Source: Castellaniella sp040276085 (GTDB taxonomy: Bacteria > Pseudomonadota > Gammaproteobacteria > Burkholderiales > Burkholderiaceae_B). Taken from it: a DNA stretch of 64,000 nt. Location: the NCBI RefSeq assembly GCF_040276085.1, contig NZ_JBELOK010000003.1, forward strand, positions 258,096-322,095, given 5' to 3'. The notes under the pieces were generated by a model. It saw only the letters and a program-made list of their open reading frames with translations, was not told where the DNA came from and searched no databases. This document shows, one piece after another, positions 32,991-40,848 of the stretch; positions within the stretch are counted from its first letter, which is position 1; every line of letters begins with the position of its first letter. The translations under genes and the position numbers were made by a program.

Positions 32991-33623
32991 ATGATGAGTG
33001 CTAATACATTAACCCTCGTGCCCACGCATCGGCCTTGGAACAAAGGCAAAATAATCGGTCAGAAGGCACCGTTAAAGCCGAAGGACATCTGGTCAATCCG
33101 TGTGCGCCTGCAGATGCAGGATCGCGTCAAGGAGCTTGCTCTCTTTAATCTTGGTTTTGACAGCAAGCTTCGTGGCTGCGATCTGGTCAGCCTTCATGTG
33201 CGTGATGTATGCCATGGGAACCAGATTGCCAATCGGGCGATTGTGATGCAGAAAAAGACCCATAGGCCTGTTCAATTCGAGATCACTCCGACAACGCGTG
33301 AGAGCGTCGAGGCGTTGATTCGGCAGACCGGTTTGCAGCCGGACGACTATCTCTTCCCAAGCCGGATCCATGGCTCGCCCCACATCGGGACCCGGCAGTA
33401 CGCTCGGATTCTGCATGGTTGGGTCAAGGAAATCGGACTGGATACGACCGCCTACGGTACGCACTCAATGCGTCGGAGCAAGGCATCAATGATCTACAAG
33501 AAGACCAACAATCTGCGGGCAGTGCAGATCCTGTTGGGGCACACAAAATTGGAAAGTACTGTTCGTTATCTTGGCATCGAGGTCGATGACGCCCTTGAAC
33601 TAGCTGAGCAGTTGGATGTGTAG
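32991..33623 (+). CDS. Tyrosine recombinase, catalytic domain only
   Basis: About 210 residues, starting at ATGATG (32991/32994) after GGGAG. The tyrosine-recombinase residues are recognisable: Arg in LGFDSKLRGCDLVSL, the Lys-bearing beta-hairpin (MQKKTHRPVQFE), His-x-x-Arg in THSMRRSKA, His in LLGHTKLESTV and the nucleophile Tyr in VRYLGIE. The core-binding N-terminal domain of normal integrases is absent, and the additional helix of integron integrases is not seen, so it is not IntI. Short recombinases of this kind are common on plasmids and islands. It could have moved the island or resolve dimers of it. Confidence 0.85.
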   Translation: MMSANTLTLVPTHRPWNKGKIIGQKAPLKPKDIWSIRVRLQMQDRVKELALFNLGFDSKLRGCDLVSLHVRDVCHGNQIANRAIVMQKKTHRPVQFEITPTTRESVEALIRQTGLQPDDYLFPSRIHGSPHIGTRQYARILHGWVKEIGLDTTAYGTHSMRRSKASMIYKKTNNLRAVQILLGHTKLESTVRYLGIEVDDALELAEQLDV

Positions 33624-33701
33624 CCAACTCATGTAGGTAGGCAGCGATCTTACAGTCGCTGTCCGACCCGTTGCAGACCCCCAGACATATGGAAAGCTGA
33701 C

Positions 33702-33771
33702 GCTCAACGTGGAGTTAGCCGGCGCGGCGCGGCTTCATCGCGCAGCGTCCGTGTTGATGGATGGGTTAGAA
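33702..33771 (-). repeat. attC-like site 1 (integron cassette recombination site)
   Basis: On the minus strand it opens with TTCTAAC (33771-33765) and closes with GTTGAGC (33708-33702), which fits the GTTRRRY core. Between them a GC-rich imperfect palindrome includes CCGGCTAACTCCAC, closely like the L' part of the classical aadA attC. It lies 27 bp after the stop of the cupin gene, the position expected for that cassette. Length 70 bp is normal. Confidence 0.72.
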
Positions 33772-33798
33772 CTCTCTGGGGCACACATTTGAGAAAGA

Positions 33799-34155
33799 CT
33801 ATTTTTCAGCCAACGCAAAACCCGCGTTGCCAGATGCAACCACTGAGACAAATACAAACGGCACTGGACTAGTATTTAGAGCGCCATGCACTTGGCCAGG
33901 TTTTGCTATGGCAATATCTCCAGCCTTTAGATGAGCGACTTTGCCGCCTCCTTGGTAATACTCAGCCTCTCCAGAGATAACCGTCCAAGTATCTTGGCCG
34001 TCCGGGTGAACATGAGCGGTTATTTCTTGCCCAGGATGGGCATGCCAAACAACAACTGCTGAGTCCTTGGTTTCCAGAACCACTGAACGAATTGGTTCGC
34101 CGTCAGACGGACGAATATATTCTGTTACCGAAAATATTCTTGATTCCATTTCCAT
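33799..34155 (-). CDS. Cupin-domain protein in a gene cassette
   Basis: A 118-residue single cupin. HAHPGQEITAHVHPDGQDTWTVISGEAEYY gives motif 1 (His-x-His and Glu-equivalent), and KPGQVHGALN gives motif 2, so a metal site is likely. The ATG at 34155 is preceded by GGAG; the longer frame upstream runs through the attC-like site of the previous cassette and is rejected. The gene is flanked by attC-like sites on both sides, read away from high coordinates. Function unknown; small cupins act in isomerisation, dioxygenation or sensing. Confidence 0.78.
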   Translation of the reverse strand: MEMESRIFSVTEYIRPSDGEPIRSVVLETKDSAVVVWHAHPGQEITAHVHPDGQDTWTVISGEAEYYQGGGKVAHLKAGDIAIAKPGQVHGALNTSPVPFVFVSVVASGNAGFALAEK

Positions 34156-34213
34156 ATCCACTCCAAAAATCAATTTGGCTTGAGAAGTTATTACAGAACA
34201 ACTGTATCCGAGA

Positions 34214-34294
34214 GTTCTACGTTGCCGATAACCGGCCCGAAACGGCGGCGCAACGCGCCGCTGTTGGGGGTCCGTGTTCATCGGCGGGTTAGAC
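34214..34294 (-). repeat. attC-like site 2
   Basis: On the minus strand it opens with GTCTAAC (34294-34288), matching RYYYAAC, and contains the stop codon of the chlorite-dismutase-like gene, a hallmark of cassettes. The first 26 bases (TCTAACCCGCCGATGAACAC...) match attC-like site 1 at about 22 positions. A central GGCGC-GTT-GCGCC stem follows. The closing core reads GTAGAAC (34220-34214), one base off GTTRRRY, so this site may be weakened. Length 81 bp. Confidence 0.7.
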
Positions 34295-34849
34295 CTGTGC
34301 TTGCGTAAGACGAATATCGACTTCTCGGTCGACGTATTTCCATTCCTCTGACGCACGCAGTTCGGAAAGCAGCCTGTTGAACTCAACCTCATGAATTGGC
34401 GCGTATTCGAACCAATTCAGAAAATCGAACGGTTCATTCTCTGAGAGGTCGCGGCAGTGGTGGAGCTTGCGCGCTACTGCAGGCAAATACTGAAGCCCGA
34501 TTTGGACGTGCTTCGACTGTTCGAAAACGCTCCGGCGTTCGTCTTGCGTGAGCTCCCACCAAGCTGCGTTCTTCCGGATCGGTATTAGCGCACCGCACGT
34601 TGCTTCTGGGCGCGCCAGACCTTGCTGCTTCGCTACAATTTCATTCTTCTCTGCGCGCATGACATATCGTTCATTGCTGGTTATTCCACGAAGTATCCAG
34701 GGTGCATTGGTTTCAGACTGCAACTCTGAAGCGGATACGACGTTGAGCCTTTTGGCTTCAGGCAGGGGCTCGCCAACTCTCGTTTCGGCCCTGACAATCC
34801 GCCAAGGGCCAATGTCTGCGCCGACGAAAGCAAATAATCGTGTATCCAT
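34289..34849 (-). CDS. Chlorite dismutase family protein in a gene cassette
   Basis: A 186-residue protein whose C-terminal half (ERRSVFEQSKHVQIGLQYLPAVARKLHHCRDL, then FDFLNWFEYAP and LRASEEWKYVDREV) fits the chlorite dismutase/Dyp-like alpha-beta barrel family; the His in KLHHCRDL is the probable haem ligand. True chlorite dismutases split chlorite to chloride and O2, but many relatives have other or unknown roles, and this short subfamily is uncharacterised to me. The stop codon lies inside attC-like site 2. The start at 34849 has no strong ribosome binding site. Confidence 0.7.
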   Translation of the reverse strand: MDTRLFAFVGADIGPWRIVRAETRVGEPLPEAKRLNVVSASELQSETNAPWILRGITSNERYVMRAEKNEIVAKQQGLARPEATCGALIPIRKNAAWWELTQDERRSVFEQSKHVQIGLQYLPAVARKLHHCRDLSENEPFDFLNWFEYAPIHEVEFNRLLSELRASEEWKYVDREVDIRLTQAQV

Positions 34850-35350
34850 TTCAATCTTTCATGTGTGAATGTTTTAACTCTTGCAGCTTCGAAGAACCTA
34901 TCTGCCGATCCCGTGATTGTACATCATCGCCTCCGCGCAACTGCGACGACCGCCCGCAGCAATCACATTGAACTTTCGAATCGAAACTGCTGAAGCGAAC
35001 CTACGCGGACGTACGGCCGCAGTCTGTGCGCTGCCGGACGGAGCGCTGCCAATTTGCGCCTACTGGCAGGCTGTGAGTGCGCGGATGGGCCAGCGACCTC
35101 CCTTCATAGAGGGAGCGAAGCAGGTCAGAGACACTATTGAACGTCCGCTACCGGGAAGATGCTTGACCGTCCGCAACTGGCCGTAAGCAGTCATCCGTAC
35201 CTCACCAGAACCTACACCGTCACGCCCACTTTCCCCGCCGTCACAGTGCCCATGAGGTTGCACCTGAGTCCAGAAGCGCTGGCCGTCGTCTCAGCAAGAA
35301 CGGTGCGAGCCACAACTAGCAATAACATCGTGTGGGCGTGAGGCGGTCGA
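34850..35350. other. Gap upstream of the cassette array, no gene recognised
   Basis: About 500 bp where an integron platform (attI, Pc promoter, intI) would be expected. I see no integrase. GAGTTAAAAC on the minus strand near 34870-34879 is a weak match to a GTTRRRY core at the outer cassette boundary. Short frames here show no family features. GGCGGT-cgatca-ACCGCC at 35342-35359 is a small hairpin at the end of the TetR gene. Confidence 0.4.
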
Positions 35351-36022
35351 TCAACCGCCCAGCTCCGCCAGCAACCCTCGCTCAACCATCGCCACCAGCT
35401 GTTCGGCGAGCGCCTGGTGTTCGGTTTCGCTCCGGCCCCGCAAGGGGCCATTAAGCACCAAGAACGCCATACCGTGAACAGCCGACCACGCCATCCACTC
35501 TGCTCCGGCGCGACGTGCGGGGAGCATCAGACCCGCATCGACCATTCCGTCCAGGGCTTGGCCCAGCAACTGGAAGGGATCCAGGCCGCTGGCACCTTGT
35601 GCCGACTCATTGTCAGAGTGGGGAGTTTCGTTCAAGTCGAACGGCTGCGCCGCAAAAGCGGTGCGGAACAGGCCGGGCTCCCGACGCGCAAAGCGCAAAT
35701 AGCCCAGCCCCACACCGCGAAACGAAGCCCGCGCGCGCAAACGCGGATCGTCCAGGGGTTGCACCGCATTGATCTCGGCCTCGATGGCGTACGCCAGTTG
35801 CGATAGCGCGACCCCTCGGACCGCCTCGAACAACGCTTGATGGTTCGCAAAATGGCGATAGGCCGCGTTTGGCACCACACCTGCGCACCGCGTCACTTCG
35901 CGCAGCACCACGGCATCAGGCCCACCCTCGCGCGCCAGCGCGACACCCGCTTCAAGCAGCGCGGCCCGCAGGTTCCCGTGTCTATAGGTGCGGCGGGCCG
36001 GGCGCAAAGGATCATCCGACAT
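35351..36022 (-). CDS. TetR family regulator
   Basis: A 223-residue repressor. The N-terminal TetR HTH covers RAALLEAGVALAREGGPDAVVLREVTRCAGVVPNAAYRHFANHQALFEAV in outline, and the C-terminal WHG-like ligand domain includes LLGQALDGMVDAGLMLP and AEWMAWSAVHGMAFL. It is divergent from the VOC-protein gene with two near-identical palindromes in the 105-bp gap, so it probably controls that gene and itself. Effector unknown. Confidence 0.88.
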   Translation of the reverse strand: MSDDPLRPARRTYRHGNLRAALLEAGVALAREGGPDAVVLREVTRCAGVVPNAAYRHFANHQALFEAVRGVALSQLAYAIEAEINAVQPLDDPRLRARASFRGVGLGYLRFARREPGLFRTAFAAQPFDLNETPHSDNESAQGASGLDPFQLLGQALDGMVDAGLMLPARRAGAEWMAWSAVHGMAFLVLNGPLRGRSETEHQALAEQLVAMVERGLLAELGG

Positions 36023-36039
36023 TTGGAAACAATTTTTAT

Positions 36040-36054
36040 GTGGACGGCGTCCAC
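36040..36054. promoter_or_regulatory. TetR operator candidate 1
   Basis: GTGGACG-g-CGTCCAC, a perfect 15-bp palindrome 18 bp upstream of the tetR start. Confidence 0.7.
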
Positions 36055-36077
36055 TCAGGCTTTCATATTAACACCAA

Positions 36078-36092
36078 GTGTACAGCGTCCAC
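36078..36092. promoter_or_regulatory. TetR operator candidate 2
   Basis: GTGTACA-g-CGTCCAC, matching operator 1 at 13 of 15 positions, its centre 38 bp from that of site 1 and nearer to the VOC gene. Confidence 0.65.
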
Positions 36093-36127
36093 ACCCTCAT
36101 CATTCACAGAAATCCTGGGAGATCCTG

Positions 36128-36565
36128 ATGCAGCTCACCCCCTATCTCAATTTCGACGGCGAGTGCGCCGAAGCCTTTGCCTTCTACGCCAAACTGTTCA
36201 ACGGCACCATCGTCTACCAAGGCACCTTCGGCGAAATCCCGCCTACCGCCGATATGCCGCCCATCCCCGAATCGGCCAGGCAGCGCATCATGCATGTGCA
36301 TCTGCAAATGGGAGACCAATCGCTGTTCGGATCCGACGCCATGCCGGGTGTGGACACTGCTTGCGGCGGCTATCAGGCGCCGCAAGGCATGTGGGTCTCA
36401 ATCCGTGCAGCCGACACAGCCGAAGGCCAGCGCCTGTTTGACGCGCTGGCACAAGGTGGTCAGGTCGTGATGCCGTTTGCCAAAACCTTCTGGTCACCGG
36501 GCTTTGGCATGACCCGAGATCGCTTCGGCACGCCGTGGATGGTGAACGTCACGTTGGCTGAATGA
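36128..36565 (+). CDS. VOC-family protein, PhnB/YjdN-like
   Basis: A 145-residue glyoxalase-fold protein. QLTPYLNFDGECAEAFAFYAKLF at the N-terminus, a central IMHVHLQMGDQSLFGSDA strand and the closing WSPGFGMTRDRFGTPWMVN are characteristic of the PhnB-like group once labelled 3-demethylubiquinone-9 methyltransferase. Enzymatic activity of this group is not established. The ATG at 36128 follows GGGAGATCCTG. Regulation by the adjacent TetR is likely. Confidence 0.85.
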   Translation: MQLTPYLNFDGECAEAFAFYAKLFNGTIVYQGTFGEIPPTADMPPIPESARQRIMHVHLQMGDQSLFGSDAMPGVDTACGGYQAPQGMWVSIRAADTAEGQRLFDALAQGGQVVMPFAKTFWSPGFGMTRDRFGTPWMVNVTLAE

Positions 36566-36654
36566 AAGAAGAAGCGCCACGAAGCAACTTGGCGAAACGT
36601 GCTTTCAGGGCAGCCTTGGGGCACAGACGCACGGGAGCGGAGATTCCCTGAGAT

Positions 36655-37302
36655 TTACCCGGCGCCAGCCACCTGCCGCAACGCCTGCTCGAATGTCTCG
36701 GGGGGCTGGCCGCCCTGGAGCAGGTGCCGATCGTTCAGGATGATGGAAGGGACAGAATTGATACCCTGCTGGGTGTAAAACCGTTCACGCGATCGTACGT
36801 CCGCCGAATACTCGTCGGAGTTTAGAATCTCGCGTGCGCGATCCTGGTTTAACCCCGACTCGCGGCACAACCTGATCAGAGTCTCGTGATCGCTGGGATT
36901 CTCGCCGTCCGTGAAATACGCCTTCAAGAGCGCATGCTTCAATGCCAGCTGGTGCCCTTCAAGGCCCGCCCAATGCAAAAGCCGATGCGCATCGAAGGTG
37001 TTGTACGTATGCGTGCGCTTGTCCATGTTGAAGGTGAAGCCGACCTCGCGACCCCGTGCCGTGATGAGTTCGCCATTTTGGCGAACCTGTTCTGGCGTCA
37101 TGCCGTACTTGCGCGATAGACGCTCGACGGTATCCTGCCCTTCGGGCGGCATGTCCGGGTTCAGCTCAAAGGGTTGGAAATGAAGTTCTGCCTCGATTTC
37201 GCCCTCGATCCTGGACAATGCCTGCTCCAGCGAGCCCAACCCCACCGCGCACCAGGGACAAGACACGTCGGAGACGAAATCGATCTTGATACGGGTGACC
37301 AT
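36655..37302 (-). CDS. DsbA-family oxidoreductase, FrnE-like
   Basis: A 215-residue thioredoxin-fold protein with a helical insert. The CPWC active site is at Cys15-Cys18 (DFVSDVSCPWCAVG) and the cis-Pro loop is GINSVPSIILND. There is no signal peptide, so it is cytoplasmic, as for FrnE and HCCA-isomerase relatives that act on disulphides or glutathione adducts. It lies just downstream, on the same strand, of the cbb3 oxidase cluster; a role in cytochrome maturation is conceivable but not shown. Confidence 0.88.
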   Translation of the reverse strand: MVTRIKIDFVSDVSCPWCAVGLGSLEQALSRIEGEIEAELHFQPFELNPDMPPEGQDTVERLSRKYGMTPEQVRQNGELITARGREVGFTFNMDKRTHTYNTFDAHRLLHWAGLEGHQLALKHALLKAYFTDGENPSDHETLIRLCRESGLNQDRAREILNSDEYSADVRSRERFYTQQGINSVPSIILNDRHLLQGGQPPETFEQALRQVAGAG

Positions 37303-37437
37303 GTGAAGCTCCTACCAATAGATTGCAACTGACATATTCTGTCCAAGGGTAGCACCTTGAAGACCGCCATGGCGCCGCCCGGAATTTGCTCTCCTGCATC
37401 TAGGGCGCCATAAGGGTCAAGGAGATCCAGAGTCAAG

Positions 37438-37887
37438 TCAATGCTGCCACATCGTGCCGTGGACGTAGGTTGGTGTACTGGCAAATGGCGCGGGTGGCTC
37501 CCACTGCACAGCCACATACCATGCGGACCACGCGACGATGATCAGCGACAGCACCCATAGCCATACCGGTATCGGCGAGGGCGACTCGGCGCGACGAGGT
37601 TCGAACCGCTCTTCTGCGCCAAAGGCATTGACGGTAAAGCTCAGGTCGCCATGCACGACCGAGTCGCTGCGCAGCCCCGTCAGGGTGATGCCCGGACCAT
37701 TGCGCACCTGAAACGGCACCTCGCGCACACCAATGCGCCCACTGTGGCTGCGCGCCTCGATATGCAGGCGATGCGGGCCGTCCGGCAATGCATGCGTGTC
37801 CAGGCTGACGGTAACTGGCGGCTCGTAATCCGCGATGGGATCCGGGCGGTCATCCAGGTAAATGCGGATGCGGGATTCTTCTTCCAT
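37438..37887 (-). CDS. Membrane-anchored Ig-like protein of the cbb3 cluster
   Basis: A 149-residue protein starting at MEEESRIRIYLDD, after AAGGAATCAAGGTC. Residues 1-90 are all-beta with repeated strand patterns (VTVSLDTHALPDGPHRLHIEARSHSGRIG), like an Ig/fibronectin-type domain; one membrane helix follows (PVWLWVLSLIIVAWSAWYVAV) and a short tail. No signal peptide is seen, so the beta domain would be cytoplasmic. It is the last gene of the oxidase operon. No family name is assigned; it may be an assembly or accessory subunit. Confidence 0.6.
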   Translation of the reverse strand: MEEESRIRIYLDDRPDPIADYEPPVTVSLDTHALPDGPHRLHIEARSHSGRIGVREVPFQVRNGPGITLTGLRSDSVVHGDLSFTVNAFGAEERFEPRRAESPSPIPVWLWVLSLIIVAWSAWYVAVQWEPPAPFASTPTYVHGTMWQH

Positions 37888-37900
37888 GACCTTGATTCCT

Positions 37901-38068
37901 TTATCGATCATCATCCATGATCAGATATTTCGGGTGATTCTTATCCTGCTCGCCAGGCTTGACCAGCATGATGATGGCGGCAACAAAACACCCGATGGCA
38001 CCCAACCCAAAGACAGCAATAATGATCAGATTGCCGATCAAATGGTTTGCAAAACTGTCCATTATCAT
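37901..38068 (-). CDS. Small single-helix membrane protein, CcoQ-like position
   Basis: A 55-residue frame, complete from ATG (38068) to TAA (37901): MIMDSFANHLIGNLIIIAVFG begins a single membrane helix (about residues 10-36), then a charged tail (KPGEQDKNHPKYLIMDDDR). It lies 12 bp after the fused cytochrome gene, where ccoQ or a similar small subunit is found in cbb3 operons. Sequence similarity to CcoQ is too short to judge; the position and topology support a small oxidase subunit. Confidence 0.65.
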   Translation of the reverse strand: MIMDSFANHLIGNLIIIAVFGLGAIGCFVAAIIMLVKPGEQDKNHPKYLIMDDDR

Positions 38069-38080
38069 GATGCAGGCCTC

Positions 38081-39064
38081 CTATTTTTTAGCCCGTACGG
38101 CAGCCACGTCTTTCGCAGTCACGGTTGGCGCCTGATTACCCCAGGAGGTCCGTTCGTGATCGATGATGTCGGCAATTTGGCTGTCGCTTAACTGGGATTC
38201 AAAGGACGGCATTTGCGCGGCATAAGTAATGTCATTGATAACCCTGCCGTGCAGGCCGTGCAAGACGACGTGGATATGCTCGGTGGGGTCTTTGGCATTG
38301 ACCACCGGATTTTGCGCCAGCGGGGGGAACACACCCGGAACCCCTGCCCCTTGCGCGCCATGGCAGGCGGCGCAGGTGGATGCAAACAGCTTCGCACCAT
38401 CCGCAGCGTTAAAGGTGCTTGCACCCTTACTGCCTGTAGGCCCGGCCGCCGTCGTCGCACCTGTTGGCGCCTGCGCCGCGGCGGCGGGCGCACCGGCAGC
38501 CTGGGTATTGGGCAGAGCGGGCTGCTTCAGGGACAACAGATACGCCACCAGGGCCTGGGCATCGGGGCTGGGAATCACCACGCCATGGGCCGGCGCATAG
38601 GCCTTGGGCACAGGCACGGGCTGCGTGCCCTGCGGGGCCTGCGCCACAAGCTTGAACAACGCAGGAAACGACGGCATGACCGACTGCGGCACGACGGCAC
38701 GCGGATCATACAGATGGATGTACTGCCAGATCTTGCTGGATTGGCGCTTGCCGATATTGGTCAGATCTGGCCCGGTGCGCTCGGATGCCAGCAGCTCGGG
38801 GGTCTGGTAGGCAAAATCCCCAGGCGCCGATGGCCGGCCAAACACGCGATCGATGGCTTGCGGCCTGACCTGCTGGGTATGGCAATAGACACAGCCTTCG
38901 CTGATGTAAACCTGCCTGCCCTTTTGCTGCCACAGGGTCAGTTGATTGACCTCCGGCCCGGGTGGCACTTGCGATAACTCGATGCCGGGCAAAACCGCCA
39001 TCAGTACCGACAAAACGATATAGAGCAGTGTCGAGCCACCCGCAATGGCAATAAGTTTATTCAT
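38081..39064 (-). CDS. ccoO: cbb3 oxidase subunit CcoO fused to a cytochrome c domain
   Basis: A 327-residue protein. Residues 1-170 resemble CcoO: N-terminal anchor, EGCVYCHTQQ haem site (Cys58, Cys61, His62) and SVMPSF with axial Met130. An Ala/Pro/Thr-rich linker (about 182-215) joins a second cytochrome c domain with CAACHG (Cys231, Cys234, His235) and AAQMPSF as probable Met ligand. Standard CcoO has one haem and CcoP two; here two haems sit in one chain and no ccoP is present. It feeds electrons to the CcoN centre in the inner membrane. ccoN ends 4 bp before its start. Confidence 0.88.
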   Translation of the reverse strand: MNKLIAIAGGSTLLYIVLSVLMAVLPGIELSQVPPGPEVNQLTLWQQKGRQVYISEGCVYCHTQQVRPQAIDRVFGRPSAPGDFAYQTPELLASERTGPDLTNIGKRQSSKIWQYIHLYDPRAVVPQSVMPSFPALFKLVAQAPQGTQPVPVPKAYAPAHGVVIPSPDAQALVAYLLSLKQPALPNTQAAGAPAAAAQAPTGATTAAGPTGSKGASTFNAADGAKLFASTCAACHGAQGAGVPGVFPPLAQNPVVNAKDPTEHIHVVLHGLHGRVINDITYAAQMPSFESQLSDSQIADIIDHERTSWGNQAPTVTAKDVAAVRAKK

Positions 39065-39068
39065 GGTC

Positions 39069-40481
39069 TCAGGCCTCCGCCGGCAGGGGGATGGAGGTAT
39101 GCGCAGCCGTGGACGAGCCCCGATACGTCATCGTCCAGACATTCCACGCAAACACCAGGTGGCTTAGAAACATCAAGGTGCCCCCCACAGAACGCCACAG
39201 CCAGTAAGGCCCCATATCCACCACCGACTGAATGAACGGCGCACCGTGTATCCAGTCCAGCCCCTGTATCGAACCGCCGATGGACAACGCCAGCACGTAC
39301 ACGATGATGCCAACCGTGGCCAGCCAGAAATGAATCCCCAGCAGCAGGTTATTGGGCGCCTTGCCGGTTGCCTTGGGCAGCAGCGCGTAGATGCCGCCCC
39401 AGATCGCAAAAGTGACAAACCCGTACATCGTCAGGTGGGAATGGCCCACGGTGTAATTGGTGAAGTGCCACATTGCCTGCACGGACCGGAAGGCCTCGAC
39501 CGTGCCCTGGGTAGACCCCAACAGATAGCCCAGCACACCCACCAGGATGAACATGGCCGGAGTGCGGCGCATGCGCTCGGGGCGCCCGCGCATGGTCATC
39601 AAATAATTGGCACTGCCGCCCCACACGGGCACCAGCATTGCCACGCTGGCGACGATGGCGGTTGTCTGCAGCCACCACGGCAAGGGGCTAAATAGAAAAT
39701 GGTGCGCGCCCAGCAGCGGGTAAAACGCCAGGTTTGTCCAAAACGCAAAGATCCCCAACGAGTACGAATAGATGGGCCGGTTCATCAACTTGGGCAGGGC
39801 GTAATAAAAAACACCCAGCGACAGCGGCGTGAACCACATGCCCACGGCGTTATGCATGTAGTAGCCCTGAACCGCAACCTGCCCCAACCCGTGCTGGTAC
39901 CAGGGCACCATCGTCACCACCACAATGACAATCGTCCACAAAGTGCCGCCGATGGTGTACCAATTGGACAGGTAGATATCCTTGCCTTCGCGGTGCGCCA
40001 CCGTGGCAATCATGTTCCACGCAGCAGTCACCAGGCCGGCGCCCAGGATGGCTCGGATCCACCACAGCCATTCGCGATATTCCTGGCCGCCGTTGTTGTA
40101 GCCCAGATCCAGCGTAACCGTCCCGGCAATGGCTGCGACATTTAGCAGCACCAGTGTTGCCCACGCCAGCTTCGCGCTGTAGAGGCGTGTGCCAGAGCTC
40201 TTTGCAGAGATATAGAGGGCAAGGCCAATCAGCGCCGGGCTGGCCCAGGCATAAAAGGTATCGTTGGTGTGGATGGGGCGCAGGCGCCCAAATGTCAGGG
40301 CCAGTGCGGTGGCCAGTTCTGGTGACACGAGTTTTAACGAAAGCAGGACACCTACCGCAGTGGCAAAGATCAGCCAGATCGTTGCGCATATCGTATACGC
40401 ACTGAACAGGCGGGTCAGTTCGTCGTCACCGTCGGATGGCCGCGCGGATCTTGCAATGATGGTGACGTTTTCATCAGCCAT
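39069..40481 (-). CDS. ccoN: cbb3-type cytochrome oxidase catalytic subunit CcoN
   Basis: A 470-residue, 12-helix haem-copper oxidase subunit of the C type. All six histidine ligands can be placed: His71 (RPIHTN), His210 (YMHNAVG), His260/261 (GAHHF), His346 and His348 (VGHSHL), and Tyr254 sits six residues before His260, as the cross-linked tyrosine of cbb3 enzymes. It reduces O2 to water and pumps protons, usually with high oxygen affinity. The start at 40481 follows GGGAGTATTC. Divergence from the canonical WTIGHVH and WYGHNAV motifs marks a distinct subgroup. Confidence 0.92.
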   Translation of the reverse strand: MADENVTIIARSARPSDGDDELTRLFSAYTICATIWLIFATAVGVLLSLKLVSPELATALALTFGRLRPIHTNDTFYAWASPALIGLALYISAKSSGTRLYSAKLAWATLVLLNVAAIAGTVTLDLGYNNGGQEYREWLWWIRAILGAGLVTAAWNMIATVAHREGKDIYLSNWYTIGGTLWTIVIVVVTMVPWYQHGLGQVAVQGYYMHNAVGMWFTPLSLGVFYYALPKLMNRPIYSYSLGIFAFWTNLAFYPLLGAHHFLFSPLPWWLQTTAIVASVAMLVPVWGGSANYLMTMRGRPERMRRTPAMFILVGVLGYLLGSTQGTVEAFRSVQAMWHFTNYTVGHSHLTMYGFVTFAIWGGIYALLPKATGKAPNNLLLGIHFWLATVGIIVYVLALSIGGSIQGLDWIHGAPFIQSVVDMGPYWLWRSVGGTLMFLSHLVFAWNVWTMTYRGSSTAAHTSIPLPAEA

Positions 40482-40848
40482 GAATACTCCCGGTGGGCAG
40501 GCGCCTGGCCGTCCGGGTGGTGTGCAGTGGGTGCGACAGGGAAGTCTGAAGCTGGCTCTCAGTCGTAGATGGCAAATGACTCTGCCATATCGCGCGCCGC
40601 CTAGCGTATGCGCCGTTTCTGTAGAAACTTCAAGCTTAAATAGTACAGTCGGACATTGACACGACCCTGAATTCATACGCCAGGGGCACTGTTTTAAGCT
40701 TGCTGTTAGTTGGTCAAGCAAAACGCCAACCAGGCATCCCCTGCGCGTAAAATGACGATATCTTCTTACTCACGATACCGCCCTGTTTACGCCTCTCTTT
40801 CGCTGGTTCGAGTCCCGGATCCCTGTCTTCCAGGAGCCGGACGAACGC

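Noticed and set aside
32991..33623. Calling the tyrosine recombinase an integron integrase
   Set aside because: It lacks the core-binding domain and the extra helix characteristic of IntI, and it points toward the array end, not its start.
35159..35341. A 60-codon frame before the TetR gene end
   Set aside because: No ribosome binding site, no family features, and it lies in a segment of probable cassette or remnant DNA.
40482..40848. An FNR/ANR box for the cbb3 oxidase genes
   Set aside because: No TTGAT-N4-ATCAA match was found in the divergent gap, although such control would be expected.
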